Of a stretch of 64,000 nucleotides of DNA, positions 52,409-60,399 are shown piece by piece. A model generated the notes under the pieces. The model saw only the letters and a list, made by a program, of their open reading frames with translations, did not search any database and was not told the origin of the DNA. Location of the stretch: assembly GCF_008727795.1 (NCBI RefSeq), contig NZ_CP044222.1, positions 2,790,001 through 2,854,000 of the forward strand, in the 5' to 3' direction. Numbering within the stretch: position 1 is the first letter of the stretch; each line of letters opens with the position of its first letter. The position numbers and the translations under genes were made by a program. This stretch comes from Nitrincola iocasae (GTDB lineage: Bacteria > Pseudomonadota > Gammaproteobacteria > Pseudomonadales > Balneatricaceae).

Positions 52409-52418
52409 GTGAGGCGGT

Positions 52419-53435
52419 TTGAAAACACTTTACACCCTGCTATTAGGTGCACTGGGCGGCTGGGCCGCCTGGTGGCTCGGGCTGCCCTTGCCCTGGATGC
52501 TGGGCCCCTTAATGCTGGTCTCACTACTGGCACTTAAAGGGGTGAAAGTGCAAGTAAATCGCCAGGCCAACCGATTTTTTCTGGGCGTGCTTGGCTTTTG
52601 GTTGGGAACCCGATTTGAATCCGGGTTACTGAAAGAACTGATCACCTGGTACCCCAGCGTCCTGTTGATGCTAATGTCAGTGAGCTTTACGCTGCTACTG
52701 AACACCTGGATGTTCAAGCGTCTGGCCGGACTCGATACCGTAACCTCGCTGTTTTCGTCATTGCCAGGCACGATGAACGCTGTGGTGATTCAAGGCGATC
52801 TTCTGGGTGGGGATGCACGCTGGATCGCTATTGCGCAAACACTACGTATCACACTGGTGGTTATCAGCACCTCCATGATTTTCTACTTCATGCCCGGACA
52901 GACACTGGCCAGTCCGACCGTGGAGGCCAGCAACTGGCTGGATCTGTTGTGGATTGGTCTGGTACCTGTTGGCTGGTGGGGTGCAAAACAATTGCGTCTG
53001 CCGATGGCTGAGTTTCTGGGCCCTTTACTGACCAGTGCGCTGCTGTCTCTTACCGTCATCCATATCGAGTTGCCTGGCTGGGTCATGATCATTACCTTTG
53101 TGGTACTGGGATCATCGATTGGCAGTCGATTCTTTGGCACCTGTCTGCGTGCCCTGCTCAAGGTCAGTGGCTATGCTGTGCTGGCCACTACGCTGGGCAT
53201 GCTGATCGCTGCGCTGTTTGGACTCTTGACCTGGAAGCTGACAGGTATTCCGCTGTCTCATGCGTTTCTGGCGCTGGTACCTGGCGGTGTAGGTGAAATG
53301 GCACTGATTGCTACTGCGGCAGGTATCGATCCCATCTATGTGGTGTATATCCACCTGATCCGGATGTTTTTACTCATCCTGTCAACACCGCTACTCAGCC
53401 AACTCTTGCTGCGCCACCAACGGAAACAAGACTGA
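52419..53435 (+). CDS. AbrB-family membrane protein (PF05145-type)
   Basis: A 338-aa integral membrane protein with two internally similar halves (AAWWLGLPLPWMLGPLMLVSLLAL in the first and WWGAKQLRLPMAEFLGPLLTSALLSL in the second), then VPGGVGEMALIATAAGIDP. This family (AbrB/ammonia monooxygenase-named, unrelated to the AbrB DNA-binding regulator) often follows tct genes. Start is TTG at 52419, with GAGG 4 bp upstream. Its stop (53433-53435) lies inside a 26-bp direct repeat shared with the 3' end of tctE. The opposite strand of its end encodes a kinase-like C-terminus. Confidence 0.87.
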   Translation: MKTLYTLLLGALGGWAAWWLGLPLPWMLGPLMLVSLLALKGVKVQVNRQANRFFLGVLGFWLGTRFESGLLKELITWYPSVLLMLMSVSFTLLLNTWMFKRLAGLDTVTSLFSSLPGTMNAVVIQGDLLGGDARWIAIAQTLRITLVVISTSMIFYFMPGQTLASPTVEASNWLDLLWIGLVPVGWWGAKQLRLPMAEFLGPLLTSALLSLTVIHIELPGWVMIITFVVLGSSIGSRFFGTCLRALLKVSGYAVLATTLGMLIAALFGLLTWKLTGIPLSHAFLALVPGGVGEMALIATAAGIDPIYVVYIHLIRMFLLILSTPLLSQLLLRHQRKQD

Positions 53436-53441
53436 TACCAG
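53416..53441. repeat. 26-bp direct repeat, left copy (3' end of AbrB-family gene)
   Basis: Contains ACCAACGGAAACA, two variable bases (AG), then ACTGATACCAG, and includes the AbrB-gene stop. It matches 56520-56545 at 24 of 26 positions. Read on the minus strand through 53391, it encodes LVSVLFPLVAQQELAE followed by TAG, the style of a histidine-kinase C-terminus. Confidence 0.9.
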
Positions 53442-53497
53442 TGAAAATTTGTTGCACCACGACTGTAACCGGCATGGATAATAGCGGCGGTGCTTTG

Positions 53498-53512
53498 GAT
53501 CAAATTTTGATC
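53498..53512. repeat. 15-bp palindrome
   Basis: GATCAAA and TTTGATC flank a central T. It lies in the 196-bp stretch between the left 26-bp repeat and the IS30 end. That stretch has no recognisable coding content. Confidence 0.5.
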
Positions 53513-53631
53513 AGATTGTGTGTCGCCAGTGCACCAAACGGCAATTCCATTAATCTGCCACCCGTGTCGAGTGAACCAAGATCAACAGCGAAGTAACCAC
53601 ACGTTTCAAGCAAGCCGGGGATTCATATAAT

Positions 53632-54470
53632 AAGTGCGACACTCATGGTTGAACGGAGAGAGGTAGCCAACTGCTGAAAGTGGTACGCTTCAACTCGCCA
53701 AAGCAGAAGTAAGTATCACCATGAGTTATCAGCAGTTGACCGAAGGTAAACGATACCAGATATCGGCCCTTTTTGCCCAAGGAAGTTATGCGTCAGCAAG
53801 CCCATTGGTTTGCCAGTAAGTCACGAGTGGATTTACCGTCATGTCGCCACAGATAAGGTCTTGGGTGGTAAGCTCTACAGGTTTCTGTGTCAAGGGCATA
53901 AACGTTACCGTAAAGGTAGCAATAGCAAGCGCTCGGTAATACCGGATCCACGCTTGATTGATGACCGGCCAGCGATCGTTGAAACACGGGAACGCTTTGG
54001 AGACTGGGGAGTGGATACTGTGATGGGAAAGCATGGAACCGGAGCCTTAGTCACATTGGCTGAACGCAAAACGCGCATGTATCTGGTACGCAGGGTCGAT
54101 GCCAAACGAGCGGTAGATGTACGGGATGCAATTATCGATATGCTCATGCCATATGTGGCCCATGTCCATACGATTACAGCTGATAACGATAGTGAGTTCG
54201 TTGAACACAAAGCAGTAGCCGAAGCACTCAATGCAGATGTATATTTTGCGCATCCTTGCTCGTCATGGGAACGGGGATTAAATGAAAACTTTAACGGTCT
54301 GCTGAGGCAATTCATACCCAAAGGTTCTGATCTGAGATTGATTACAGATGAGGATGTACGACGAGCAGAAAAAAGCTTAAATCTAAAGCCGCGAAAGTTC
54401 CTTGGGTTCAGGCAGCCTGAGATGGTGTTCCAAGAATCAATTCAGGCGGCATAATGCGGGTGTCGCACTT
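53632..54470 (+). mobile_element. Internally deleted IS30-family insertion sequence
   Basis: The terminal inverted repeats share AAGTGCGACAC (53632-53642 and its complement 54460-54470). Between them is a single IS30-type transposase reading frame in two pieces. The element is 839 bp, shorter than the usual 1.0-1.2 kb, because the middle of the transposase gene is missing. No matching target duplication is evident at the edges. Confidence 0.8.
53721..54454 (+). pseudogene. IS30-family transposase, internal deletion and frameshift
   Basis: The N-terminal start MSYQQLTEGKRYQISALFAQGSY (ATG at 53721) is typical of IS30 transposases but runs into a stop (TAA near 53817) after about 32 codons. 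The C-terminal part resumes in another frame at GLPVSHEWIYRHVATDK (about 53807) and continues through the DDE core: WGVDTVMGKHGTGALVTLAERKTR, ITADNDSEFVEH and the NENFNGLLRQFIPKGSD block. The HTH and linker between them are deleted, so it should be inactive. Confidence 0.85.
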
Positions 54471-54482
54471 CGGAGTTGAATT

Positions 54483-54707
54483 CAGGGTCAACAACTCAAA
54501 CTTCCCGCCGGCGCATGGAAAGTACTGACGTGGGGAGGCTTACGTGGAGGAATTTCTGTGGCATTGGTACTTCAGCTTCCTGCGGGGGCTGAACGCGATA
54601 TCTTACTTGCACTTACTTATACTGTTGTGGTGTTCTCAATTCTAATTCAAGGATTAAGCATTGGTAAAGTCGCCAAATCTCTGCCTTCAAGTAATAAGGA
54701 CCATTGA
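54483..54707 (+). pseudogene. C-terminal fragment of a CPA1 (NhaP-like) Na+/H+ antiporter
   Basis: Directly after the IS30 right end, an open frame without a start reads WKVLTWGGLRGGISVALVLQ, then LPAGAERDILLALTYTVVVF, SILIQGLSIGKVAKSLP and a stop at 54705. The LTWGGLRGGISVAL motif and TYTVVVFSILIQGL are hallmarks of the last helices of CPA1 antiporters. No 5' part is found on the other side of the IS. It is a leftover of a larger acquired gene. Confidence 0.8.
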
Positions 54708-54845
54708 GCTAACCGGCGTCATAGCGAATCAGATAAAAGCAAAGACGGTCAACCTGTGGTGCCATTTGCTATGCTACACCCGATACAACGGCGACATGGC
54801 TTAGATTTTGCTTTCCATCAGACTTCTATTCAGTAGGAGATAAAC

Positions 54846-55298
54846 ATGTCGATTATTCGTGGCTTTCAGGCAACAACGTCAACAAATATCAATAAAGGCG
54901 GCAATAACTTTCCTCCTGGCATGACAAATAACGTTACGGAGCCGCAAAAAACAACCTCATTAAGAGATTTAGCTCAAACTATAGATCCAAGCAGCATGTC
55001 TCGGAACGAAGCGCGTGCAATGGCGAATGCACTCATGAAATCGGGGGACGCGGACCTCTCCTCCGTATTCTTTTCACATAGCGTGGTGTTAATTCCGACT
55101 GGAAACGGTACGTTTCGGAACCCCACCGAGTCAGACCCTATTATGAACGAGAAATTTAATATGTTTGATGCGATACGCAGTAATATCGAGTTTAACAAAT
55201 CCAAAGGATTTTCAAATGAAAATAATCTATCTGCACTCTCATTTTTAGAAAGATTCGAGATTATGGGTAATTCTCCCGAAATTGACACACATGCATAA
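54846..55298 (+). CDS. Orphan 150-aa protein, unknown
   Basis: AGGAG lies 8 bp before the ATG. The protein has a Gly/Asn/Thr-rich N-terminus (about residues 1-38). A helical core follows: SLRDLAQTIDPSSMSRNEAR, ANALMKSGDADLSSVFFSHS, then DPIMNEKFNMFDAIRSNIEFNKSKGFS. There are no cysteines, signal peptide or transmembrane helices. I do not recognise a characterised family. It sits between an antiporter fragment and an IS5 remnant whose ATG overlaps its stop by 1 bp, inside the inserted DNA, so it is a cargo gene. Confidence 0.6.
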   Translation: MSIIRGFQATTSTNINKGGNNFPPGMTNNVTEPQKTTSLRDLAQTIDPSSMSRNEARAMANALMKSGDADLSSVFFSHSVVLIPTGNGTFRNPTESDPIMNEKFNMFDAIRSNIEFNKSKGFSNENNLSALSFLERFEIMGNSPEIDTHA

Positions 55299-55465
55299 TG
55301 CCCGAAAAAACTGACATAGATTTTCTGTCTCGGATAGATGCTTTATTGCCTTGGCCACAACTGTTAGGTGGCATCGAGCCGACCCTGCTATTCCAGAGCG
55401 GGCAATAGACCTCATACTTATCCACTGAAAGCAGGCGGCGTATCCATTGTATGCAGCCATACTAG
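55298..55465 (+). pseudogene. IS5-family transposase N-terminal remnant
   Basis: Frame from 55298 reads DIDFLSRIDALLPWPQLLGG, then IEPTLLFQSGQ and a stop (TAG at 55406), and continues in the same frame as TESRRRIHCMQPY to a second stop at 55463. This matches the IS5 transposase start (FLSRM..ILPW....IEPFYP, then ..LRIHCMQHWY) with a short corrupted middle and no remaining catalytic core. Confidence 0.75.
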
Positions 55466-55498
55466 AGTCTCAGCAAGGCCGGGAGTGGTAAAGTGTGA

Positions 55499-55930
55499 TT
55501 AAAGTTCAGTTTTAGCTAACAGTACTTTCATTAAAATATCTGTATCGTGAAACTCATCATAACCATTATCTTTTATCCAGTTATTAATAAATTCCTTTTT
55601 ATATACAAGCTCTCTTTCTCTATAAGCTTCTGCTTCTACGTCCCACTTGCCATTTTCATCGTAAAATGAATCGTGAGCATAAACACCTTCCAGAGTAATT
55701 TTGGTTGGTACTAAACTGCCATTTGCCCCCGTGGTGAATCCATCAAGTTGGACGTATTTAGAAGGAGGAGGAGGCGTAGAAGATTTAGTACTTACGACTC
55801 TCATTACTTCTTTAAAGTCTGCGAGCTCTTCTGGTTTATTGACTTCAAGATTTATAGGTTCGCGGCTCTTTATGGCAGTACTAAAAAAGCCTGTATTAAA
55901 ACTATTAACTATATCGTTTATTGAAGACAT
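55499..55930 (-). CDS. Orphan 143-aa protein, unknown
   Basis: GGAG precedes the ATG at good spacing. The protein starts MSSINDIVNSFNTGFFSTAI, has a Pro run (TPPPPSKYVQLDGF) and a central beta-like part (LVPTKITLEGVYAHDSFYDENG). Its end is charged and helical (AYRERELVYKKEFINNWIKDNG). No cysteine, signal peptide or membrane helix is seen, and I do not recognise the family. It lies convergent to the 150-aa orphan inside the inserted segment and is more AT-rich than its chromosomal neighbours. Confidence 0.6.
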   Translation of the reverse strand: MSSINDIVNSFNTGFFSTAIKSREPINLEVNKPEELADFKEVMRVVSTKSSTPPPPSKYVQLDGFTTGANGSLVPTKITLEGVYAHDSFYDENGKWDVEAEAYRERELVYKKEFINNWIKDNGYDEFHDTDILMKVLLAKTEL

Positions 55931-55956
55931 AACAGACTCCTTCCTTTAAATTTAAA

Positions 55957-56003
55957 AAATTACAGCCAGGCAAACCTACAAAAGCACTGTCAGCCTGTAA
56001 TTT
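55957..56003. repeat. 9-bp inverted repeat upstream of the 143-aa orphan
   Basis: AAATTACAG (55957-55965) and CTGTAATTT (55995-56003) are exact reverse complements around 29 bp. It is just upstream of the 143-aa gene and is a possible operator or the end of a small element. Confidence 0.45.
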
Positions 56004-56224
56004 CAGCCAATCAACCTATCATAGTGATCAAACCCATCTGTCGAGTTTCATAGCCAAGTATGTTCTCACCAGAGTATGCAAATTTCCCGCCATTCGTCTC
56101 ACTCACCTTGTGAGTATATTGATCAATCAGTTCTTTTTAGTCAGTACTGCCTGAGCAACCGGTTGGTATGTTCGTTTTCCGCCTATATCAATAGCGATGC
56201 AGATCACAGAAGTACACCTGTATG

Positions 56225-56434
56225 TCAGGGAACAGCGTAAACTTCGGCAGTGATTTGCCGCCTTAGCCCCAGGCAAGAGGCCAATAATTGCCATGCAATT
56301 AAGGTTTGCAGTGCCATGTTCTGGCGAGATAACGTGTGATCATTAAGATCGGAGTCACCCGCGGCTATGCCAAGCCCAACAGCCGCCACTCCCGAGATAA
56401 GAGACGGGCGGTGGCGACCCAAGGCCGGTGACAA
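56225..56434 (-). pseudogene. Possible IS1380-like transposase fragment
   Basis: A 69-codon minus frame with LGIAAGDSDLNDHTLSRQNM followed by ALQTL. This recalls the IS1380-family N-terminal text IAAGYEDxNDxxxLRxDPxF. The resemblance is short and from memory; no catalytic residues remain. It may be random. Confidence 0.3.
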
Positions 56435-56497
56435 CTGAACTGGCTGCTTTATATGAACATTACCTTGACCGTCCGGTTGCTTAATTACCCGTTAGGC

Positions 56498-57892
56498 CTA
56501 TTGCTCCGTCATCGCCTCTACCAACGGAAACAGCACTGATACCAGCAATCCACCCTGCTCAGAATGACGCAGCTGCAACTGTGCAGCATGCGTCTGCGCC
56601 ACTTGACTGACAATTGACAGCCCCAATCCACTGCCTTTTTCATCGCGGTTTACCCGGTAAAAACGCTCGGTAACATGCTGCATAGCGGCGTCAGGAATCC
56701 CGACTCCATCATCTTCTACGCTCAGGCAGGCCGATCCCATTACCTCATTGAGCCGCACACGGATAGTTCCATGATAGCCTGCATCCGGACCACCGGCATG
56801 CAAACTGGCATTATCAATCAGGTTTGTCAGCAGCCATTGCACCATGATCGGATCGCAACGCACCGGAAATTCACGTTCATCGGCAATAAATTCCAGTTCC
56901 TGTCCACGTTTGAGAATACGGTTAAGCAGACGCGCACAGGCTTCATGACAGACCGGCTGCAGATCCTGAACACTTAGCGCGGCATGATCGACCAGATCAC
57001 TTTTGGTCTTGGCATATTTAAGCAATTGCTGCGTAGTACGCGCCGCATAATCTGTGGTTTTTCGAATTGACTGCAGATTCTGCTTCAATAGCGGATCATT
57101 ACACTGTTTTTCCGATATTTCTGCCAATACCCTGATTTCAGATATCGGCGTACGCAACTGGTGTGAGACATCCGCATTGAACTGCTGGATATGCTGCATG
57201 TTCTGTTTGATCTTGACCATCAGGTGATTGATGCTGTCCACCAACATACTCACCTCAGCAGGTACCTGCTCATCCACTGGAGACAGGTCGTGTGCGGAGC
57301 GACTTCGTAACGCCGACTCAATACGTTTCAGTGGCGTCAGACCCTGATGTATAGCAAACAGTGCAATGGCTAACACGCTGAGCCCCAACGCCACATTGAT
57401 CACCAACAGATTTGACAGGAAATCCTGTAATAGATTTTCACGTCCTTCACGCGACTCAGCCACAATCACTTCGACCAGTTCCCCGGCTGAGGCGCCCCGA
57501 ACCGGGATGAATAAACGTAGCGCACGCAACTCAGTGCCGGCAAAGACAGTGTCATAAAACCCCTCTCCCGGAAATGCGATACCAGGCCCCTGCAAGCCTT
57601 TAAACCCAGCTAACAGACGTCCCTGAGCATCCTTTACACGGTAAAATAACTTACCCTGTCCCCCGGTGCCCAACGAGTTTACGGAAAAATAGTGCATATT
57701 GATCCGCACATCACCCTCGGCAAAAAATAAACGCTCCTCAAAACGTTCCGCACCCAGGTGCAGCATGGCATCAAAGCTGTCATCAATCCGCTGCGTCAGA
57801 ACATATTGACTGACATACAGTGAGAGTGGAATCATTAGAATCAACGGCACGATAAACCACAGAATCAGATTGGCACGAACAGACTGAATCAT
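56498..57892 (-). CDS. tctE: TctE-like sensor histidine kinase
   Basis: A 464-aa membrane kinase. Helix 1 is at about 9-30. The periplasmic 2CSK_N-type domain (about 35-160) contains LFYRVKDAQGRLLAGFKGL, GFYDTVFAGTELRALRLFIPV and VEVIVAESREGRENLL. Helix 2 is at about 165-187, followed by HAMP-like LTPLKRIESAL. H-box is ADVSHQLRTPISEIRVL, N-box LLTNLIDNASLH, and G boxes VEDDGVGIP and GSGLGLSIV. It is 4 bp after tctD. Its last codons (SVLFPLV) lie in the right 26-bp repeat and the final EAMTEQ comes from inserted DNA. Confidence 0.9.
   Translation of the reverse strand: MIQSVRANLILWFIVPLILMIPLSLYVSQYVLTQRIDDSFDAMLHLGAERFEERLFFAEGDVRINMHYFSVNSLGTGGQGKLFYRVKDAQGRLLAGFKGLQGPGIAFPGEGFYDTVFAGTELRALRLFIPVRGASAGELVEVIVAESREGRENLLQDFLSNLLVINVALGLSVLAIALFAIHQGLTPLKRIESALRSRSAHDLSPVDEQVPAEVSMLVDSINHLMVKIKQNMQHIQQFNADVSHQLRTPISEIRVLAEISEKQCNDPLLKQNLQSIRKTTDYAARTTQQLLKYAKTKSDLVDHAALSVQDLQPVCHEACARLLNRILKRGQELEFIADEREFPVRCDPIMVQWLLTNLIDNASLHAGGPDAGYHGTIRVRLNEVMGSACLSVEDDGVGIPDAAMQHVTERFYRVNRDEKGSGLGLSIVSQVAQTHAAQLQLRHSEQGGLLVSVLFPLVEAMTEQ
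56520..56545. repeat. 26-bp direct repeat, right copy (3' end of tctE)
   Basis: ACCAACGGAAACA, then GC, then ACTGATACCAG: identical to 53416-53441 except the two middle bases. It encodes the LVSVLFPLV part of TctE on the minus strand. The start-to-start distance between copies is 3104 bp. Confidence 0.9.
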
Positions 57893-57896
57893 AGCC

Positions 57897-58562
57897 TCAA
57901 TCCAGATTATCCATCAGGTACCCCAAACCACGTACAGTGCGAATGGCTGCGGCTTCGCCGAGCTTCTTGCGGATACGGGATACATAAGTTTCGATGGCAC
58001 TGGCACTGACATCCTGTTCAAATGAGGCGATACTGTCAGCTACCTGATCCTTACTCAGCAAGCGTCCGCGATTAAGGAGCAAATACTCCAGCACGGCCAG
58101 CTCGCGGCGATGCAATATAACTTCAGTTCCTTTCAGAGTCAGGGTACGCGACGCCAGGCACAATTCCAGATCGCCATTTTTCAGACGATTGTCGGAAAAG
58201 GAACGGCTACGACGGATTACTGCCCGTACACGCGCCACCACCTCTTCCAGTGAGAAGGGCTTGCACAGATAGTCATCCGCGCCTTCTTCCAGACCACTAA
58301 TACGTTGATCCAGCCGATCACGAGCCGTGATGATGATCACCGGTATCGGATTATTGTGACGACGCAAATAACGCAAGATTTCAATACCATCCATGCCGGG
58401 CAAACCCAAATCCAGCATTAACAGGTCATATTGACCGCTTTTCAGCCATGCAATCGCCTGACTACCATCCATCAACAGATCAACGGAATAACCAGCCTCT
58501 TCAATAACGCTTCTAAGCCCCTGGGCCAAAATGGCATTGTCTTCCAGGATAAGTATCTTCAT
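57897..58562 (-). CDS. tctD: TctD-like OmpR-family response regulator
   Basis: A 221-aa regulator. The receiver domain has LILEDN, acceptor D51 in LLMLDLGLPGMDG and K in DDYLCKPF. The OmpR winged helix contains HRRELAVLEYLLLNRGRLLSKDQV and SASAIETYVSRIRKKLGE, ending IRTVRGLGYLMD. The helix text is closest to TctD/QseB types. I start at the ATG at 58562 (MKILILEDN); the longer frame to 58727 runs into the chemoreceptor gene. It is translated just before tctE and probably activates tctCBA in response to extracellular tricarboxylate. Confidence 0.9.
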   Translation of the reverse strand: MKILILEDNAILAQGLRSVIEEAGYSVDLLMDGSQAIAWLKSGQYDLLMLDLGLPGMDGIEILRYLRRHNNPIPVIIITARDRLDQRISGLEEGADDYLCKPFSLEEVVARVRAVIRRSRSFSDNRLKNGDLELCLASRTLTLKGTEVILHRRELAVLEYLLLNRGRLLSKDQVADSIASFEQDVSASAIETYVSRIRKKLGEAAAIRTVRGLGYLMDNLD

Positions 58563-58656
58563 ACCACAACTGCCTGTACTAAATGCTGACGGAAAAATAC
58601 CGATGATAGCATCAAACAGGCGACTGTCAGTATCTGGCAACCCTCGGCAAATCAAA

Positions 58657-60300
58657 TCAGGCATGCTTGAATTTCTGACATCCCTCAGATAACACACCTG
58701 CAAGTAGGTGTAACGCCTGGCTGGCATCTGCTGAATTAGCAGCCGTTCGGTTCAGGCCATCTATATCCTGATTCAGTTGCTGCATGGCCGAGGATAGATG
58801 TTGTGTGACATTTATCTGCTCCTGACTGGCAGTCGCAATACTGTTGTTCAACGTCACAATTTCACTGACTGAATTGCTTATCTGACCAAATAACTGATCG
58901 GCTTCACGCACCTGATTTACGCTATGACTGGCCTGATTATAGGCTGTTTTCATCACCCCTGAAGCTTGTTCTGCACGCAGCTGAAGTGTTTCAATGATGC
59001 CATTAATCGATTCGGTTGCCCGCTGGGTATTGAACGACAAGGTTCTCACTTCATCGGCTACAACAGAGAAACCGCGGCCCGCCTCGCCGGCACGCGCTGC
59101 CTCAATCGCCGCATTCAGTGCCAGCAGATTAGTCTGCTCGGAAATACCCCGGATCACAGCCAGTACCTGGGCAATCTCTCTGGATCCATCATGCAACTCC
59201 TGAATCACCGTCTGGGTATGGCTCAAATGCTGCTCCAGATGTTCAACTGTTGCCATACTCTGGGTGGATATTTCTCTCCCCTGAACAGTCACCCTCTGGG
59301 CGGCCTCAGCCAAGGTCACCGCATTGACGGTATTCTGATTCACCTGTTCAATCGCTGTTGACATCTGCTCCACCGCTGAAGCCAGCGAAACAGCCTGCTG
59401 ACTCTGGCTTTCCACGCCTTGTGTGACCTGCTGACTGATATCCAGTGTCCGATCAGCCTGTACACGCAACTGTTCAGTGTTATCGCTGATCTCATGCACC
59501 AGTCCTTTGAAATGAAATAGCATTTTATTTAAGGCACGAGCGGCGGCAGCCACCTCATCTTTCCCCTGCTCGTTTGCAACCCGTGATAAATCAGAATCAG
59601 ATTCAATGTCCACTAACAGATCCCTGAGGCGACTCACTGGTCCTAAAATAGAGCGCTGAACCTGCAGCCCGAGTGCAAACAGCAGAATACAGATAACCCC
59701 TCCACCCAACAGATACGTCCAAACAAGTTGCTCGGTCAGCCGTTGTGCGGTTACACGAACACTGTCGGCTGTCTCAATTTGTTGTTGGACAAACCGATCC
59801 ACCATCTGGCTGAAAGGCTCAATAGTCTGAGAGACCTCAGCGCTGATCGTCGACTCATTAAGAATGCGGATGGCCAGGGCATCACTGCCAACCGGCTCTA
59901 CCCAAGCACGATACTGTGCAGTCACTTTTATAAAGCCGGCATCCAGCGTATCCAGAATCTCATTTTCATCCTGATCCAATTGCTCAGGCCGCAATTGCTG
60001 AAAAACAGACCAATGCTGCTCTGCTGTTTTAAGTAACTCATCAATAGCCGTCTGAGTGTTGGCCATACTGTCCCACCCAGTTCGATATTGTGACAGCTGA
60101 GCCATCCCTTCAGTCTGTACCAGGCGCTGTACACGTAATACATCCGAGAGCACCGCCAGATGTTCATCATACAGCGTCAGAAATAACCGGTCTTTTTCGA
60201 CTGAGCTGAAATGGCTAGCGAGCAGGACCAGAATCAATGCAGCCTGCGGCACCAACACCAGAAGAAGTAATTTTTTTGCAATCGTGAGTCTGGACAGCAT
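58657..60300 (-). CDS. Methyl-accepting chemotaxis protein
   Basis: A 547-aa chemoreceptor. Helix 1 is at about 10-30. A helical-bundle periplasmic domain (about 32-195) follows, then helix 2 (LVWTYLLGGGVICILLFALGLQV), HAMP, and a long cytoplasmic coiled coil. The tip hairpin is EQTNLLALNAAIEAARAGEAGRGFSVVADEVRTL-like (positions about 59000-59140). There is no C-terminal CheR-binding pentapeptide. Start ATG at 60300 (MLSRLTIAKK) is preferred; a start at 60342 adds 14 residues. It is co-directional with and upstream of tctDE, so attraction to the same carboxylates is possible. Confidence 0.92.
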   Translation of the reverse strand: MLSRLTIAKKLLLLVLVPQAALILVLLASHFSSVEKDRLFLTLYDEHLAVLSDVLRVQRLVQTEGMAQLSQYRTGWDSMANTQTAIDELLKTAEQHWSVFQQLRPEQLDQDENEILDTLDAGFIKVTAQYRAWVEPVGSDALAIRILNESTISAEVSQTIEPFSQMVDRFVQQQIETADSVRVTAQRLTEQLVWTYLLGGGVICILLFALGLQVQRSILGPVSRLRDLLVDIESDSDLSRVANEQGKDEVAAAARALNKMLFHFKGLVHEISDNTEQLRVQADRTLDISQQVTQGVESQSQQAVSLASAVEQMSTAIEQVNQNTVNAVTLAEAAQRVTVQGREISTQSMATVEHLEQHLSHTQTVIQELHDGSREIAQVLAVIRGISEQTNLLALNAAIEAARAGEAGRGFSVVADEVRTLSFNTQRATESINGIIETLQLRAEQASGVMKTAYNQASHSVNQVREADQLFGQISNSVSEIVTLNNSIATASQEQINVTQHLSSAMQQLNQDIDGLNRTAANSADASQALHLLAGVLSEGCQKFKHA

Positions 60301-60399
60301 GCTCAAAGTCTCTTGAATGAAAGAGCCCTTTGTACGCGACATTTATGACAGAAATATGGCAGATATCAGCAGATGAGCAACTGATACCTGCCGATCTTC

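Larger units (their letters stand above)
55931..56497. other. 567-bp gene-poor end of the inserted segment
   Basis: No intact gene. Contains a dyad near its start (55957-56003), stop-riddled sequence, a minus-strand frame at 56225-56434 with transposase-like text, and the final bases before tctE. Base composition changes from AT-rich to GC-rich at about 56360. Confidence 0.6.

Noticed and set aside
53629..54473. Target-site duplication for the IS30 element
   Set aside because: Flanking bases (AAT or TAA on the left, CGG on the right) do not match, so no duplication can be claimed.
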